Positions 53,736 to 63,625 of a stretch of DNA of 64,000 bases are shown piece by piece. A program made the translations under genes and the position numbers. Every line of letters begins with the position of its first letter. Within the stretch, counting starts at the first letter, position 1. This DNA comes from Planctomycetaceae bacterium (GTDB lineage Bacteria; Planctomycetota; Planctomycetia; Planctomycetales; Planctomycetaceae), in contig JAWKTX010000010.1 in the NCBI GenBank assembly GCA_041398825.1, forward strand, positions 186,001 through 250,000, given 5' to 3'. The notes under the pieces were generated by a model. The model ran no database searches, was not told the origin of the DNA, and worked only from the letters and a program-made list of their open reading frames with translations.

Positions 53736-55031
53736 ATGATGAACCGTCGCCGATTCTTTTCGACATCGATGGCACTGACAGCCAGCAGCGCTGGTCTCGG
53801 ACTTCTGCCGACAGAACAATCCTCAATCTCGGCCGTAGAGAAGAACGGTCGTCAACCTCGGGTTGCTTTCATCGGGACGTGGGTCAAAACACATTCACAT
53901 GCGCAGCACTTCCTGGACCGACTTACGGAAGGCTATTCCTGGCAGGGACAGTGGCAGAAGCCACGAATCGACCTGGCATCTGTCTACATCGACCAGTTTC
54001 CGGAAGGTGACCTGGCGCGGGGAAGGGTTGACCGTCACCAGCTCAGGCTCTGCAGCACTATTGAAGAAGCTCTCACACTCGGCACCGGCAAACTTGCCGT
54101 CGACGGCATCGTCATCATTGGCGAACACGGAAATTATCCAAAGAACGAAAAAGGTCAGACACTTTATCCACGTTATCGATGGTTCAAGCAATGTGTTCGC
54201 GTCTTCGAAGCCAGCGGACGTTCAGTCCCCATTTTCAATGACAAACATCTGTCGACCGAATGGAACGAATGCGTTGAAATGGTAGACGATTCGCGGCGGC
54301 TGAAATTTCCGTTTCTGGCAGGCTCATCACTGCCGGTCACATGGAGACACCCTTCGGTCGAAATGCCCAGGGATGCGGATCTGGCAGAAAGCGTCTGCGT
54401 GGCCTACGGCGGTATCGACAGTTACGACATCCATGCTCTGGAAACCGCGCAGTGCATGTCCGAACGGCGCAAAGGTGGCGAAAGTGGCGTCGTGCGGGTT
54501 CAGTCCCTGCGGGACGAGAACGTCTGGAAGTTACTGGAGCACAAAGACCGATCCATCACGCAACGGCTCTTCATCGCAGCCCTTTGCCGAAGTCATAACT
54601 TGCCAGTAGAAACAGGCTACCCCACGAACGCTGTTTCACTGGAGTGGGCTCGATCCGTATTCCCCAAAATCACAGCCTACCACCTGGAACACGCAGACGG
54701 CTTCCGAACAACAATCTTCCTGACAGGGATACGAGATTTTAATTATGCAGGGTACCGACGCGACACAGACGAAATTGTGTCCTGCCAGATGTACCTTCCC
54801 ATGCCGGGACACGGTTCCACAACCGCGGACTTTTTCAACCCACTGACTCGTCATATCGAAAACACCATCATCCACGGGCAGACGCCCTACCCCATTGAAC
54901 GAACGCTGCTCACAAGCGGGATGGTAATTGCAGGAGTCAATTCGCTTCATGATGGTGAGTCCGTTGTTGAAACACCTCACCTGAACATAACCTACGCAGC
55001 GCCGGATAATTCTGCCTTCTGGCGGGATTGA
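53736..55031 (+). CDS. Tat-exported protein of unknown function, Rossmann-like
   Basis: The 431-residue product starts MMNRRRFFSTSMALTAS, a Tat signal (RRRFF) with a hydrophobic stretch, and the ATG has GAGG upstream. The N-terminal mature part (PRVAFIGTWVKTHSHAQHFL, LCSTIEEALTLGTGKLAVDG, GIVIIGEHGNYPKNEKGQTL) resembles a Rossmann-type oxidoreductase region. No GxGxxG loop is obvious and no cofactor site can be claimed. It is likely a planctomycete-specific secreted protein. The sulfatase gene starts 111 bases later on the same strand, so they may be co-transcribed. Confidence 0.65.
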   Translation: MMNRRRFFSTSMALTASSAGLGLLPTEQSSISAVEKNGRQPRVAFIGTWVKTHSHAQHFLDRLTEGYSWQGQWQKPRIDLASVYIDQFPEGDLARGRVDRHQLRLCSTIEEALTLGTGKLAVDGIVIIGEHGNYPKNEKGQTLYPRYRWFKQCVRVFEASGRSVPIFNDKHLSTEWNECVEMVDDSRRLKFPFLAGSSLPVTWRHPSVEMPRDADLAESVCVAYGGIDSYDIHALETAQCMSERRKGGESGVVRVQSLRDENVWKLLEHKDRSITQRLFIAALCRSHNLPVETGYPTNAVSLEWARSVFPKITAYHLEHADGFRTTIFLTGIRDFNYAGYRRDTDEIVSCQMYLPMPGHGSTTADFFNPLTRHIENTIIHGQTPYPIERTLLTSGMVIAGVNSLHDGESVVETPHLNITYAAPDNSAFWRD

Positions 55032-55142
55032 TCATACCAACAGACTTCCTGTGTTCTGCTCCCAGGACGGCTGAAATCGGCTCGTCCGGCGAGCATCGGC
55101 CGTGGTATCCCACATCCTATTCAAAATCTGAAAGGCCTGCTC

Positions 55143-56660
55143 ATGCGAGCCATCCTGTTTGGCTTCTGTGCCACTTTGCTGACGCTCAGTCCTTCTCCGG
55201 CCAACGAATCCGGAATCGAAGCAAAGTCCCGCTCTGTTCAGAATGAAAAGAAGCCAAACATTCTGTTTATTGCCATTGATGACCAGAATGACTGGATCGG
55301 CTGCCTGAACGGACATCCCCAGATTCAGACCCCGAACATCGATAAGCTGGCGGAACGCGGAACCGTATTTCTGAACGCCCACTGCCAGTCTCCACTTTGC
55401 AACCCGTCTCGCACCAGCCTCATGACCAGCCGTCGCCCGTCAACGACTGGCATCTATGGGCTGGCTCCCTGGTTCCGGGAAGTAGAAGACCTGAAAGACA
55501 TTGTGTCGCTTCCGCAGTACTTGCGACAGCACGGATACAAAGCACTGACAACCGGGAAAATCTACCACGGCGGCTACGGACGGCGGCCCAAAGACGACGA
55601 ATTTGACGTCCTGGGAACTCCGTCAGGAGTTGGGGTGCGCCCGCCAAAACCACTTGTTAAAACACCACAGGGACATCCATTGGTCGACTGGGGAGTCTTT
55701 CCCCACAAGGACGAGGATAAAGGCGATTACGCCGTCGCATCCTGGGCCGTCGATCAGTTGCAGAAAGAACACGACCAGCCGTTTTTTCTTTCGTGTGGAT
55801 TCTTTCTTCCGCATGTCCCGTGTTACGCAACCCAAAAATGGTTCGACCTGTATCCGCTGGACACGCTTCAACTTCCACCATTCCTGGAAAACGATCGAGA
55901 CGACACTCCCAGGTTCAGCTGGTACCTGCACTGGAAACTTCCGGAGCCTCGACACCGGTTTCTTGTGCAAAACAATCAATGGAAGAATCTGGTGCGATCA
56001 TATCTCGCCTGCACCAGCTTCGTGGATAATCAAATCGGACGGGTGCTGAAAGCGCTTGAAGACGGCGGGCATGCGGACAACACAATCGTCGTATTATGGT
56101 CTGATCATGGATGGCACCTGGGCGAAAAGCAGATTACCGGCAAGAACACGCTCTGGGATCGATCCACTCGTGTCCCGCTAATCTTTGCCGGTCCTGGCGT
56201 CGCGCAGGGTGGCCGGTGCGAAGAACCAGCCGAACTGCTCGACATGTATCCAACACTGATCGATCTGTGCCAGCTGCCACCGCGAAGTGACCTCGAAGGT
56301 CACAGTCTCCGGCCGCAACTCATCGATGCCAGTGCTACGCGAGAATGGCCTGCTATTACAACCCACAATCACGACAACCACGGGATTCGATCACGCGACT
56401 GGCGATTCATTCAGTATGCCGATGGTTCTGAAGAACTTTATGATATGCGACAGGATCCAAACGAATGGAAGAACCTGGTGAGCGTTCCGGAGTTCAAAGC
56501 GATCGTCGATCAGCATCGAAAGTACCTGCCTGCAAGCAGCCGAAAGCCCGTCCCCGGCAGCGCTCATCGGATCCTGATCTATGACGAAGACGCGCACACA
56601 ATTAACTGGGAAGGGACAGATATCCTGCCAACCGATCCCATACCCGAATTGCAGGACTAA
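55143..56660 (+). CDS. Sulfatase (formylglycine type, iduronate-sulfatase-like)
   Basis: The 505-residue product has a Sec signal peptide (MRAILFGFCATLLTLSPSPA) and AAAGG eight bases before the ATG. The active site is CNPSRTSLMTSRRP, with Cys86 converted to formylglycine (C-x-P-S-R). Metal ligands come from LFIAIDDQND (two Asp) and LWSDHGWHLGEKQ (Asp, His). Features resembling iduronate-2-sulfatase-type S1 members include the length and the LPPFLENDRDD and HSLRPQLIDA segments. It would desulfate marine or algal polysaccharides, probably in the periplasm. Activation needs a formylglycine-generating enzyme, not supplied by the Cys-less SUMF1 gene in this window. Confidence 0.93.
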   Translation: MRAILFGFCATLLTLSPSPANESGIEAKSRSVQNEKKPNILFIAIDDQNDWIGCLNGHPQIQTPNIDKLAERGTVFLNAHCQSPLCNPSRTSLMTSRRPSTTGIYGLAPWFREVEDLKDIVSLPQYLRQHGYKALTTGKIYHGGYGRRPKDDEFDVLGTPSGVGVRPPKPLVKTPQGHPLVDWGVFPHKDEDKGDYAVASWAVDQLQKEHDQPFFLSCGFFLPHVPCYATQKWFDLYPLDTLQLPPFLENDRDDTPRFSWYLHWKLPEPRHRFLVQNNQWKNLVRSYLACTSFVDNQIGRVLKALEDGGHADNTIVVLWSDHGWHLGEKQITGKNTLWDRSTRVPLIFAGPGVAQGGRCEEPAELLDMYPTLIDLCQLPPRSDLEGHSLRPQLIDASATREWPAITTHNHDNHGIRSRDWRFIQYADGSEELYDMRQDPNEWKNLVSVPEFKAIVDQHRKYLPASSRKPVPGSAHRILIYDEDAHTINWEGTDILPTDPIPELQD

Positions 56661-56791
56661 CGAGGGCCCCCCCAAACCTCAATTTCCAGTACTCACCCGA
56701 CACTCCCCCCGGAACTTTGCAAAGCCTTAATGGACTTTGTGCGGGGGGAACTTGCCCGCAAGTTGCAGATGACGGCACAAAGGATTCGTGA

Positions 56792-56889
56792 CTGTCCGTT
56801 GAAAAATCGGGGCAGGCACGCTGAACGGCGGTAAACCGTCATGTTTTCAGGTCACCAGCTCGAGCCAGTCCCGTTTTTTGAACGGACAG
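56792..56889. repeat. Short palindromic repeat, CTGTCCGTTGAAAAA family, copy 2
   Basis: The 98-bp element starts CTGTCCGTTGAAAAATCGG and ends CCCGTTTTTTGAACGGACAG, so the ends pair almost perfectly as inverted repeats. It matches 37668-37759. It ends five bases before the stop codon (on the minus strand, downstream) of an ABC permease gene and about 130 bases after the sulfatase gene, between convergent genes. It may act as a terminator as well as a repeat. Confidence 0.8.
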
Positions 56890-56894
56890 TTAAG

Positions 56895-58676
56895 TTAGCC
56901 CACATCCTGAGTGTTGCGTCCCAGCGCTACATCAAAGTCGGTCATCGCTGGTACGAGCATCGCGATCGAGGCAAAACCATAGGCGACGCAGATCCAGAAG
57001 CAGACACCAAGACTGCCTCCCAGAAGAAAATCTGTGATGCCATAGAAAGTCAGGAACGGCAGCACCATGGAAGCCAGCGTCAGAGCGTTCGAAGGATTCT
57101 TATGTGTCAGGCTGCTGTACAGACCCAGACTTCCAAAGCCAATAAACACAATGAAGCTTTGAATCTGAATGAAGAATGACGATCTCGCTTCCACAAGCAG
57201 CAGCATGAAAATGAAAATGCCTATGAACAGGAAGAACATTGTTCCAAGGCTGTTGCCAATGGCAGACCGGGAATTGTCATAGGTCAGTCCGGCATGCAGG
57301 CCCAGTGAAACTGCGAAAAGGCTGAGCACCAGATAAGCCGCGATCACATAAACCAGATTCTCAACGGACAAGGTTGTGACAGATTGCATCGTCGCCATTG
57401 TGACGAGGAAGATCAGTGGCAGAATGATCATCTCGCGAGCGTTCCACATCGCGCCTCCAATTTTCGCCAGCATGAACTCCTTCGCGCTGAGGTCTGTTAT
57501 CAGCAGTGGCTCAAGCGTTCTGCCGTCGCGTTCATTGGTGATGGACGTCACCGCCTGAGCATTCATCAACAATAAGCTGATGATACCGACGCCAATAAAC
57601 GAGAACGCAGCCGGGCCCACCATTCCCAGAACCAATTCCTGCTGATCTGACAGACTGGTAACAGACAAAGTCGACCATGCCAGCATCACGACCAGCAAGG
57701 CATAGACCAACTTGATCCAGCCAACTTTGCGACCATACGCCCGTGTTCGCATTTCTCGCCAGATGACCGGATTGTTCCAAACCGTCCGATGATGCCGTGG
57801 AGATGCCGGGACCGGTTCCTGCCCGACTGTTTCCTCGCTGCTTTCAGAAGTTTCCACTGACTGCAGTGCGGACTGGCGGAGTTGCTGTGAGGGATTCCAG
57901 GTCCTCAAACGCAAAATCGTGTAAACGCTGAGGCCGGCACTCAATCCTAGAAGTATTGCCACCGTCGACAGAGCAGACACCTCCGCGACCCCGCTTTGGA
58001 CCGTCGTCATTGGATTCAGAACAGCCATCATACTGCGGTAAGGCGACAGTTGGCCGATTTGCGCGCCAGTCGGGCCTCCGATTCCGGACGCAAGACCTTC
58101 AACAACAGAGAGAAAAATCACAACACCAAGGACACTGATGGCCAGCGTCTGAAATGTTTTTTCTCGCCAGAAGGCGACCATCCCGCCCCATGTCCCGGCA
58201 GCCAGAGATGCTGTCGCGATGATGGCCTCTACCCAGATAATCTGGGACCAGGTTATTCCACCCAGCAATCGCAGCGATGCGAAAACGGGCAGCGAGGCAC
58301 CCACAAGAACGACGACCACCAGCAGGCTCGACATCAGCTTTCCAAGAGCAAGCTCATGGTTGCGCATATCCGTCATCAACAGCAGGATGAGTGTTTGCCT
58401 GTCTTTTTCCTGAGCGATATTCGACGCAGTGAACAGAGTGGCAAAGAACATCCCAAGCGTCAGCTGAAGTACAGCAAACAACTGGAACACCAGGTTGCTG
58501 AACGAAGCAACGTCTCCGGCGAACTGAACATCCTGAAAGCCGATCGTTGCCTGACGGATACTGTAAAACAACACCAGCATCGCGCCGATGAATCCAGACC
58601 GCATCAAATAGTGACTCGGCCTTCGCGGGGCTGTTAAAGCTTCGCGAACAAAAATCGGACCGCCCGGCAACTTCAT
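56895..58676 (-). CDS. ABC-2 type exporter permease
   Basis: The 593-residue product has about 12 hydrophobic helices in two similar halves. Each includes an ABC-2 pattern with TASNIAQEKDRQTLILLLMT in the first and TSITNERDGRTLEPLLITDL in the second, the E-K/R-D-R/G-R-T-L-E/L-x-L-L-x-T-D element typical of the family. The central linker (residues about 275-310) is polar. The last of four leftward genes, it likely pairs with the 62514-63449 ATPase. Substrate is unknown. The palindromic repeat follows its stop codon. Confidence 0.85.
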   Translation of the reverse strand: MKLPGGPIFVREALTAPRRPSHYLMRSGFIGAMLVLFYSIRQATIGFQDVQFAGDVASFSNLVFQLFAVLQLTLGMFFATLFTASNIAQEKDRQTLILLLMTDMRNHELALGKLMSSLLVVVVLVGASLPVFASLRLLGGITWSQIIWVEAIIATASLAAGTWGGMVAFWREKTFQTLAISVLGVVIFLSVVEGLASGIGGPTGAQIGQLSPYRSMMAVLNPMTTVQSGVAEVSALSTVAILLGLSAGLSVYTILRLRTWNPSQQLRQSALQSVETSESSEETVGQEPVPASPRHHRTVWNNPVIWREMRTRAYGRKVGWIKLVYALLVVMLAWSTLSVTSLSDQQELVLGMVGPAAFSFIGVGIISLLLMNAQAVTSITNERDGRTLEPLLITDLSAKEFMLAKIGGAMWNAREMIILPLIFLVTMATMQSVTTLSVENLVYVIAAYLVLSLFAVSLGLHAGLTYDNSRSAIGNSLGTMFFLFIGIFIFMLLLVEARSSFFIQIQSFIVFIGFGSLGLYSSLTHKNPSNALTLASMVLPFLTFYGITDFLLGGSLGVCFWICVAYGFASIAMLVPAMTDFDVALGRNTQDVG

Positions 58677-58727
58677 CTCTCCAGAATATGATCAGAGGCT
58701 GTTTTGTTCGTGGTTGACGATTCCGAG

Positions 58728-60122
58728 CTACTTGCTGCGCATCGTATCCATCAGGAATTCGCGCTGAACCTCTGACTTGCGATCAGGATTCGCATCCCAG
58801 ATTTCTCGCAACGGATAGTCATCCGGCGGAGTCTTTCCATTCGTATCGTGCACTGCACGCCAGTAGTACACCGCCAGCATCGCTTCTTCGATATAGGATT
58901 CGTTGTCGATCAGCATATTCGGGTACTTTTGAAAGACTCGTACCCACTTCGACATTGCATCTTCGAGCAACTTCTGTGCTTCCGAGATTTCGTTTGAGCC
59001 GTCGGCATTTGTGGAATCGTAGCCACGACCTTCTGCATAGGCCTTCTTTGCCTCGAACAGCGTCTTGTGGGCATCCATCGTTTCTTCATCGCGTTCTGTA
59101 TTCGCATAATCCCGCCAAAATCGGAAGTGGACCATGTCGAGGTTGCGAGCCCAGAGATTTCGCTGCTCTTCAAGAGTAATACCATTCTCCTGTGCCAGCT
59201 CTGCGAGATCCTGGGGTGTCGAATTCAGCTTGTACTTCCAGTCATTGAGACCGAGGAATGTGTAGGTCCCGTAGTCTTCCATCCATTCGCGATAACCGTC
59301 TTCCCAAGCCGACCGATTTTCCTGATCGAACAGACCGTCTTTCTGGCGTGCCTCTGCGTAGTTCAATTTCGCCTTTGCTGGCCCCTGCCGAAAGAAGACG
59401 TGAGTCATCCCGGTCATGCCGTAAAGGTCATCCTTTTCGTTCGCAGCCGTGAACCAGTCATACGAAACAAGAAAACTATCCACGCCTCTCTCATTGATTT
59501 CCGGATCCGCTTCTCCATCGAAACGATCCGTATCCGGATCGCTGAGGAAATACTGTCGGAAGAATTTCTTCTCGTCGGAAATCGACATCTTGCGAGAGAT
59601 AAAGTCACCGACATCATGGAACAGAATGGCTACCGTCTGATTTCGACGAGTCCCCTTCTGCAGGAACTTGATTCCTTCCTTGACCCAGTAATAGCGGTCA
59701 TCGACGCGGTCCCACTCTCGCGAAACATTAAATGCCAGATTCCAGCCCTGAAACTTCCAGATCTGAACATAATGTGGCTGCAAACGAATGATCGAATCAA
59801 CGGTTGCCCTAAGCTTCGCCCAGTCCTTTCGCTCCTGATAATCCATCGCCTGAAGATGCAGCAACCCCGCAGCAGGGCCACGGAGCCCAAGCAGCACAAG
59901 ATTCATCGCGGCGCTGGAGGGATCAATATCGCCAAGCGTTGTCTCGCCCAGATCGTTCTCGACACGAAGCTTGGCCAGAACGCCACTGCCCTCGGCCGCC
60001 GTCTGGTCATCCGCCGAAACATCCTTCGAGGCTGGCGAACCAAGAATCACAATCGGGAGCAACAGAACCAAAATCAGAGCCGCATACAGCAGCTTGCGTT
60101 GTCTTGATGTGAGATTGTTCAT
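58728..60122 (-). CDS. Membrane-anchored protein of unknown function in an ABC export operon
   Basis: The 464-residue product has one N-terminal anchor helix (LLYAALILVLLLPIVILGSP) followed by a large soluble, mostly helical domain. It is rich in Trp, Tyr and acidic residues and has TPR-like pieces (HLQAMDYQERKDWAKLRATV, VQIWKFQGWNLAFNVSREWD, IKFLQKGTRRNQTVAILFHD). The family is not recognised. It begins directly next to the upstream permease stop (60123 to 60122, no gap), so it is translated from the same message. Extracytoplasmic location is inferred. Confidence 0.7.
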   Translation of the reverse strand: MNNLTSRQRKLLYAALILVLLLPIVILGSPASKDVSADDQTAAEGSGVLAKLRVENDLGETTLGDIDPSSAAMNLVLLGLRGPAAGLLHLQAMDYQERKDWAKLRATVDSIIRLQPHYVQIWKFQGWNLAFNVSREWDRVDDRYYWVKEGIKFLQKGTRRNQTVAILFHDVGDFISRKMSISDEKKFFRQYFLSDPDTDRFDGEADPEINERGVDSFLVSYDWFTAANEKDDLYGMTGMTHVFFRQGPAKAKLNYAEARQKDGLFDQENRSAWEDGYREWMEDYGTYTFLGLNDWKYKLNSTPQDLAELAQENGITLEEQRNLWARNLDMVHFRFWRDYANTERDEETMDAHKTLFEAKKAYAEGRGYDSTNADGSNEISEAQKLLEDAMSKWVRVFQKYPNMLIDNESYIEEAMLAVYYWRAVHDTNGKTPPDDYPLREIWDANPDRKSEVQREFLMDTMRSK

Positions 60123-62417
60123 TTATTTCGATTCCAGCTCCCGGAACTTCAGGAATGCCCCCGCCAGCAAGACGCAGGGAATCAGGAACGCAAAGAAAAT
60201 AGCAAGTGATGGCCAGACCGACACATTGAGAGGCACGTCGAAACCTTTTTCAACATGCTGAGCGGCCGTACCAAAAACGCTGAAGTCAGGAATAATGCTG
60301 CTCGCACCAGACAACAGACCTGTCGAGACACTGTCGACCCCACGGACAAAGTTTTGAGTCGCCTGTGAAGCATTCATACCGACGCTCGGATTTCGGTGCT
60401 GAACAATCAACGCAGCGGATTCCACTAACCCAAGTCCCTGTTCGTTACCTTCCACGATCCGCAGCATGAACTGATGAAAGAACTGACCAACAAGGAAAAC
60501 CGTGAATGTGAAGAACACCGCAACAGGCCCCTTCACCACACAACTTGCTGTCACGCCGATCACCACAAGCAGCATCAGCATGATGCCCGTTGTCAGGATC
60601 GCCTTGGAGTAGCCCACAAAAAATGGCCTGTCCGGCAGACGAACAAACAGGTCGGGCCGGGCCATACCAAGATACATCTGATCATTCAGACACGAGACCT
60701 CGATCCGAAGATTGTTGGAGGTGGTCAGGTCTTCGAACAAATCGAATTCCATCTTCCAGCCCTCAGGATCCCGGGATCCGAGCATTTCGCGGCGAACAAG
60801 ATCATCAAAGAAACCAAACCAGCGGCGTCCGTCAGCCACTGCAAGTTTTCCACCATCAATTTTCAGGGTGCCTTCGTCAAGTTGCCCCGACAGAACGCTT
60901 TCGAGGAGCTCAGCATTCAAAATGGAGACGGCATCGTTCTCTGTGAAGACATCAACTAAAGAGGCGGACAAACCATTCCCGTCCACGAGTTTCCCACTCT
61001 CATTCAACTCTTCAATCTTCGCAGCGAGAAATCGAGCCAGCGTTTCGTAATCCGGTACAGCAGTAATCTTTCGCGGAATCCGGGAAACATTGTCGCCTTC
61101 ATGAAACTCAGAAACACTGAAGGACGGAAGCGGTACTTCAAGCCGCGGCAGCTTTTCCTGCAGGTCTTCGACGTTCTCGCTGAGGTAGCCAGCGACATCG
61201 TCGCACCGGTCCGCAATATTTGTGTAAACCGTGTCACCGGCCGCTGAAGACTGACCACGTAACTGTGTCGTTGCCTCACTCAGCTCCCCGAACAGATCCG
61301 CGAGTGGCTTCAGATCCTTGTCGAAAGCCTCCAGAACCATGTAGGCTTGATTTGCTCCGGCCGCCAGACCAGCATAATCCGCGAGCGGAATATCCTCGTG
61401 CGAGGTACGAATCTTCTGGGCAAGCTCCGTAAACTTATCGGAACCATTTCGGAACTGTCCGTCGCGCAATGCATCGGCAATTTCCTTCACAGCTCCGCTG
61501 AGAGCAAGGCCTCCGAAAGCCTCCTCACGAGGATTTCTTACCAGAGTGTACTGAGCCTCCAGGCCTTCCAGGATCGATTTTTCAGAACCTTTAATGGTAC
61601 GGAAGGCTTCGAAACGAGATTCCAGAACCAGATCGTCCCCCACGGTTTCAGGGCGGATGTCCTGGAAAACCCAAACAGCCCGGGCACGACTATTACCCTG
61701 AATGTACGACCGATACTTCCAGACATCCCCCGTGTTGATACCTTCGCGAGACGGCTGCCCGGTGTTGTCGATAAAGTAAAGGTTGCCAAAAACCGGCACT
61801 CGGCAGGTTAATCGATCCCGAACATTTTCAGGAATCTGCCTCTGAACCCAGACGTAACCAATCACGCCCATCACCGCGAGCACAACCGCAGCCACAGATC
61901 CGAAGCCAAGAATTCGCCCCAGCACGACTTCGATACGTCGGGCTGGTTTTGTAACAACCGTGTGCAGAGACCGAAGCCGGATATCTTCCGGAATGCCCCA
62001 GCAACTGAGGAAAATGACGGGGGGCAACATCAGCCACGCAATCGTAGTCAGGACGAACGTAATGTGAACGTTGACCTGCAGATCTGCCCGTTCATTCGCA
62101 TTTGAGATGAACCAGCCGGCGAACATCAACAAGACGGCAAACACCACAAACACCAGCAGCGCCTTGCGCCGCACGGCCTCTTTCACCGTCAGAAGTGTGA
62201 CCGCGTAGATTCGCCTGGGCGACAAAGAGCCCAAATCTTCGAGGAAACCAGCGAGCCCCCGAAAAAATGCCGGCAAGCCGGAAGCACCATTCCGTGCGAC
62301 AGACAGCATCAGCGATATCGCAAGTCCAACTAATGATAAACCGCCGACAATCTTCAGCCACTGAATCAGGGCCACTTGAAAAGCGTACTTATCAAAGACA
62401 ACAGGATTGAAGTCCAT
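60123..62417 (-). CDS. ABC-2 type permease with a large extracytoplasmic domain
   Basis: The 764-residue product has six or seven helices, grouped at the start (IVGGLSLVGLAISLMLSVAR, VKEAVRRKALLVFVVFAVLL, TFVLTTIAWLMLPPVIFLSC, GSVAAVVLAVMGVIGYVWV) and at the end (TTGIMLMLLVVIGVTASCVV, AVFFTFTVFLVGQFFHQ, WPSLAIFFAFLIPCVLL). Between them lie about 350 non-hydrophobic residues. The EDIRLRSLHTVVTKP segment is the ABC-2 signature. The large loop is unusual for this family and may pair with the anchored protein of the next gene. It lies 96 bases after the ATPase gene. Confidence 0.82.
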   Translation of the reverse strand: MDFNPVVFDKYAFQVALIQWLKIVGGLSLVGLAISLMLSVARNGASGLPAFFRGLAGFLEDLGSLSPRRIYAVTLLTVKEAVRRKALLVFVVFAVLLMFAGWFISNANERADLQVNVHITFVLTTIAWLMLPPVIFLSCWGIPEDIRLRSLHTVVTKPARRIEVVLGRILGFGSVAAVVLAVMGVIGYVWVQRQIPENVRDRLTCRVPVFGNLYFIDNTGQPSREGINTGDVWKYRSYIQGNSRARAVWVFQDIRPETVGDDLVLESRFEAFRTIKGSEKSILEGLEAQYTLVRNPREEAFGGLALSGAVKEIADALRDGQFRNGSDKFTELAQKIRTSHEDIPLADYAGLAAGANQAYMVLEAFDKDLKPLADLFGELSEATTQLRGQSSAAGDTVYTNIADRCDDVAGYLSENVEDLQEKLPRLEVPLPSFSVSEFHEGDNVSRIPRKITAVPDYETLARFLAAKIEELNESGKLVDGNGLSASLVDVFTENDAVSILNAELLESVLSGQLDEGTLKIDGGKLAVADGRRWFGFFDDLVRREMLGSRDPEGWKMEFDLFEDLTTSNNLRIEVSCLNDQMYLGMARPDLFVRLPDRPFFVGYSKAILTTGIMLMLLVVIGVTASCVVKGPVAVFFTFTVFLVGQFFHQFMLRIVEGNEQGLGLVESAALIVQHRNPSVGMNASQATQNFVRGVDSVSTGLLSGASSIIPDFSVFGTAAQHVEKGFDVPLNVSVWPSLAIFFAFLIPCVLLAGAFLKFRELESK

Positions 62418-62513
62418 AACTGGATTTCCGAACGTTCAAGTGCAAACGATGAGCGAAAGTGCCTTCAGGTTGCCGACGATTTTGCAGTGCGCCAGCTAAC
62501 TACGCCAAGCGAA

Positions 62514-63449
62514 TTAATTCTTCGCCACATCACTCGGCTGCTCAGCGTTCGCGCTGCCAGCTGCAATTTCTTCAGTTGTGAATCGACGCCCCGGACGTTC
62601 ACCACTCTCACGAACCGTACGAAGAAACAGTTCTTCCAGGTCGGCACGCGGACGCTGAAACACGGGATCAGCAAGGTTATGCTTCTTCAGCACCGCTTCA
62701 ATTTCGCCCTTCGCTTCATCACTGAGGTTGGCCGTGCGGATCTGCATTTCATCACGAATTTCAAGCAGCTCGTCTACCCGGCCCAGAACTTTCAGCTCCC
62801 CCTGAAACAAGACTGCGATGCGATCACAAACATCCTGGACATCACCAAGCTGATGACTGCACATAATGACCGTCTTGCCTTCAGCTTTCAGCTTCAGAAT
62901 CAGGTCCTTCATTTCACGAGTCCCGATCGGGTCAAGACCGCTGGTCGGCTCATCCAGAAGGACAAGCTCAGGATTGTTGATCAATGCCTGAGCCAGACCA
63001 ATACGACGGGTCATACCCTTCGAGTACTCTTTCAGCTGTCGACGGCGGGCCTTGGACAGGCCGACCATTTCGATCAGCTCGTCAGCTCGTTTTGCTCGCT
63101 CGGTGGCCGACATATTGAAAAGCCGCCCGTAGAAATCCAGCGTCTCATCCGCATTCAGGAAGCGATACAAATAGGACTCTTCAGGCAGGTAACCAATCTT
63201 TTCGTTCTTGCTGACGTCCGACGCTGGCTTGCCCAGAATCCGCATTTCACCGGAAGTTGGAAAAAGAAGTCCCAGCAGCATCTTCATCGTCGTGGTCTTG
63301 CCTGAGCCATTCGGTCCCAGCAGACCGAAGACCTCCCCACGATAGACATCCAGACTCAGACTTTTGACCGCCTGAACTTTTTTTCGACCCCAAAAGTCGC
63401 GGTAGATTTTGGAAAGGTTCCGGATTTCGATCACGGATTCGTTTTTCAT
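62514..63449 (-). CDS. ABC transporter ATP-binding protein
   Basis: The 311-residue product has Walker A GPNGSGKTTTMKMLLG, a Q-loop region near YLPEESYLY, the variant signature YSKGMTRRIGLAQAL, Walker B LVLLDEPTSGLD and the H-loop (VIMCSHQ). All residues needed for ATP hydrolysis are present. The C-terminal extension of about 80 residues (RTANLSDEAKGEIEAVLKKH) is typical of ABC-2 exporters. It is the first gene of the leftward four-gene unit with two permeases and an anchored protein. It powers export of an unknown molecule. Confidence 0.95.
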   Translation of the reverse strand: MKNESVIEIRNLSKIYRDFWGRKKVQAVKSLSLDVYRGEVFGLLGPNGSGKTTTMKMLLGLLFPTSGEMRILGKPASDVSKNEKIGYLPEESYLYRFLNADETLDFYGRLFNMSATERAKRADELIEMVGLSKARRRQLKEYSKGMTRRIGLAQALINNPELVLLDEPTSGLDPIGTREMKDLILKLKAEGKTVIMCSHQLGDVQDVCDRIAVLFQGELKVLGRVDELLEIRDEMQIRTANLSDEAKGEIEAVLKKHNLADPVFQRPRADLEELFLRTVRESGERPGRRFTTEEIAAGSANAEQPSDVAKN

Positions 63450-63625
63450 GTCGCTGTCTTCACCGGCCAGAAATATCGAAAAAGCATGAAACTACGTGAT
63501 TCCTGCGTGTCCGTCGGGATCGCCAGGGGCCTTTGCCATAGCTGGGATACGCCGAATCGCCAGAATTCGTTTGCCGATTTCTGGCAGTCCGCGGTCCACG
63601 AAGCAAATCCCGAGGTCTTCGGGGC

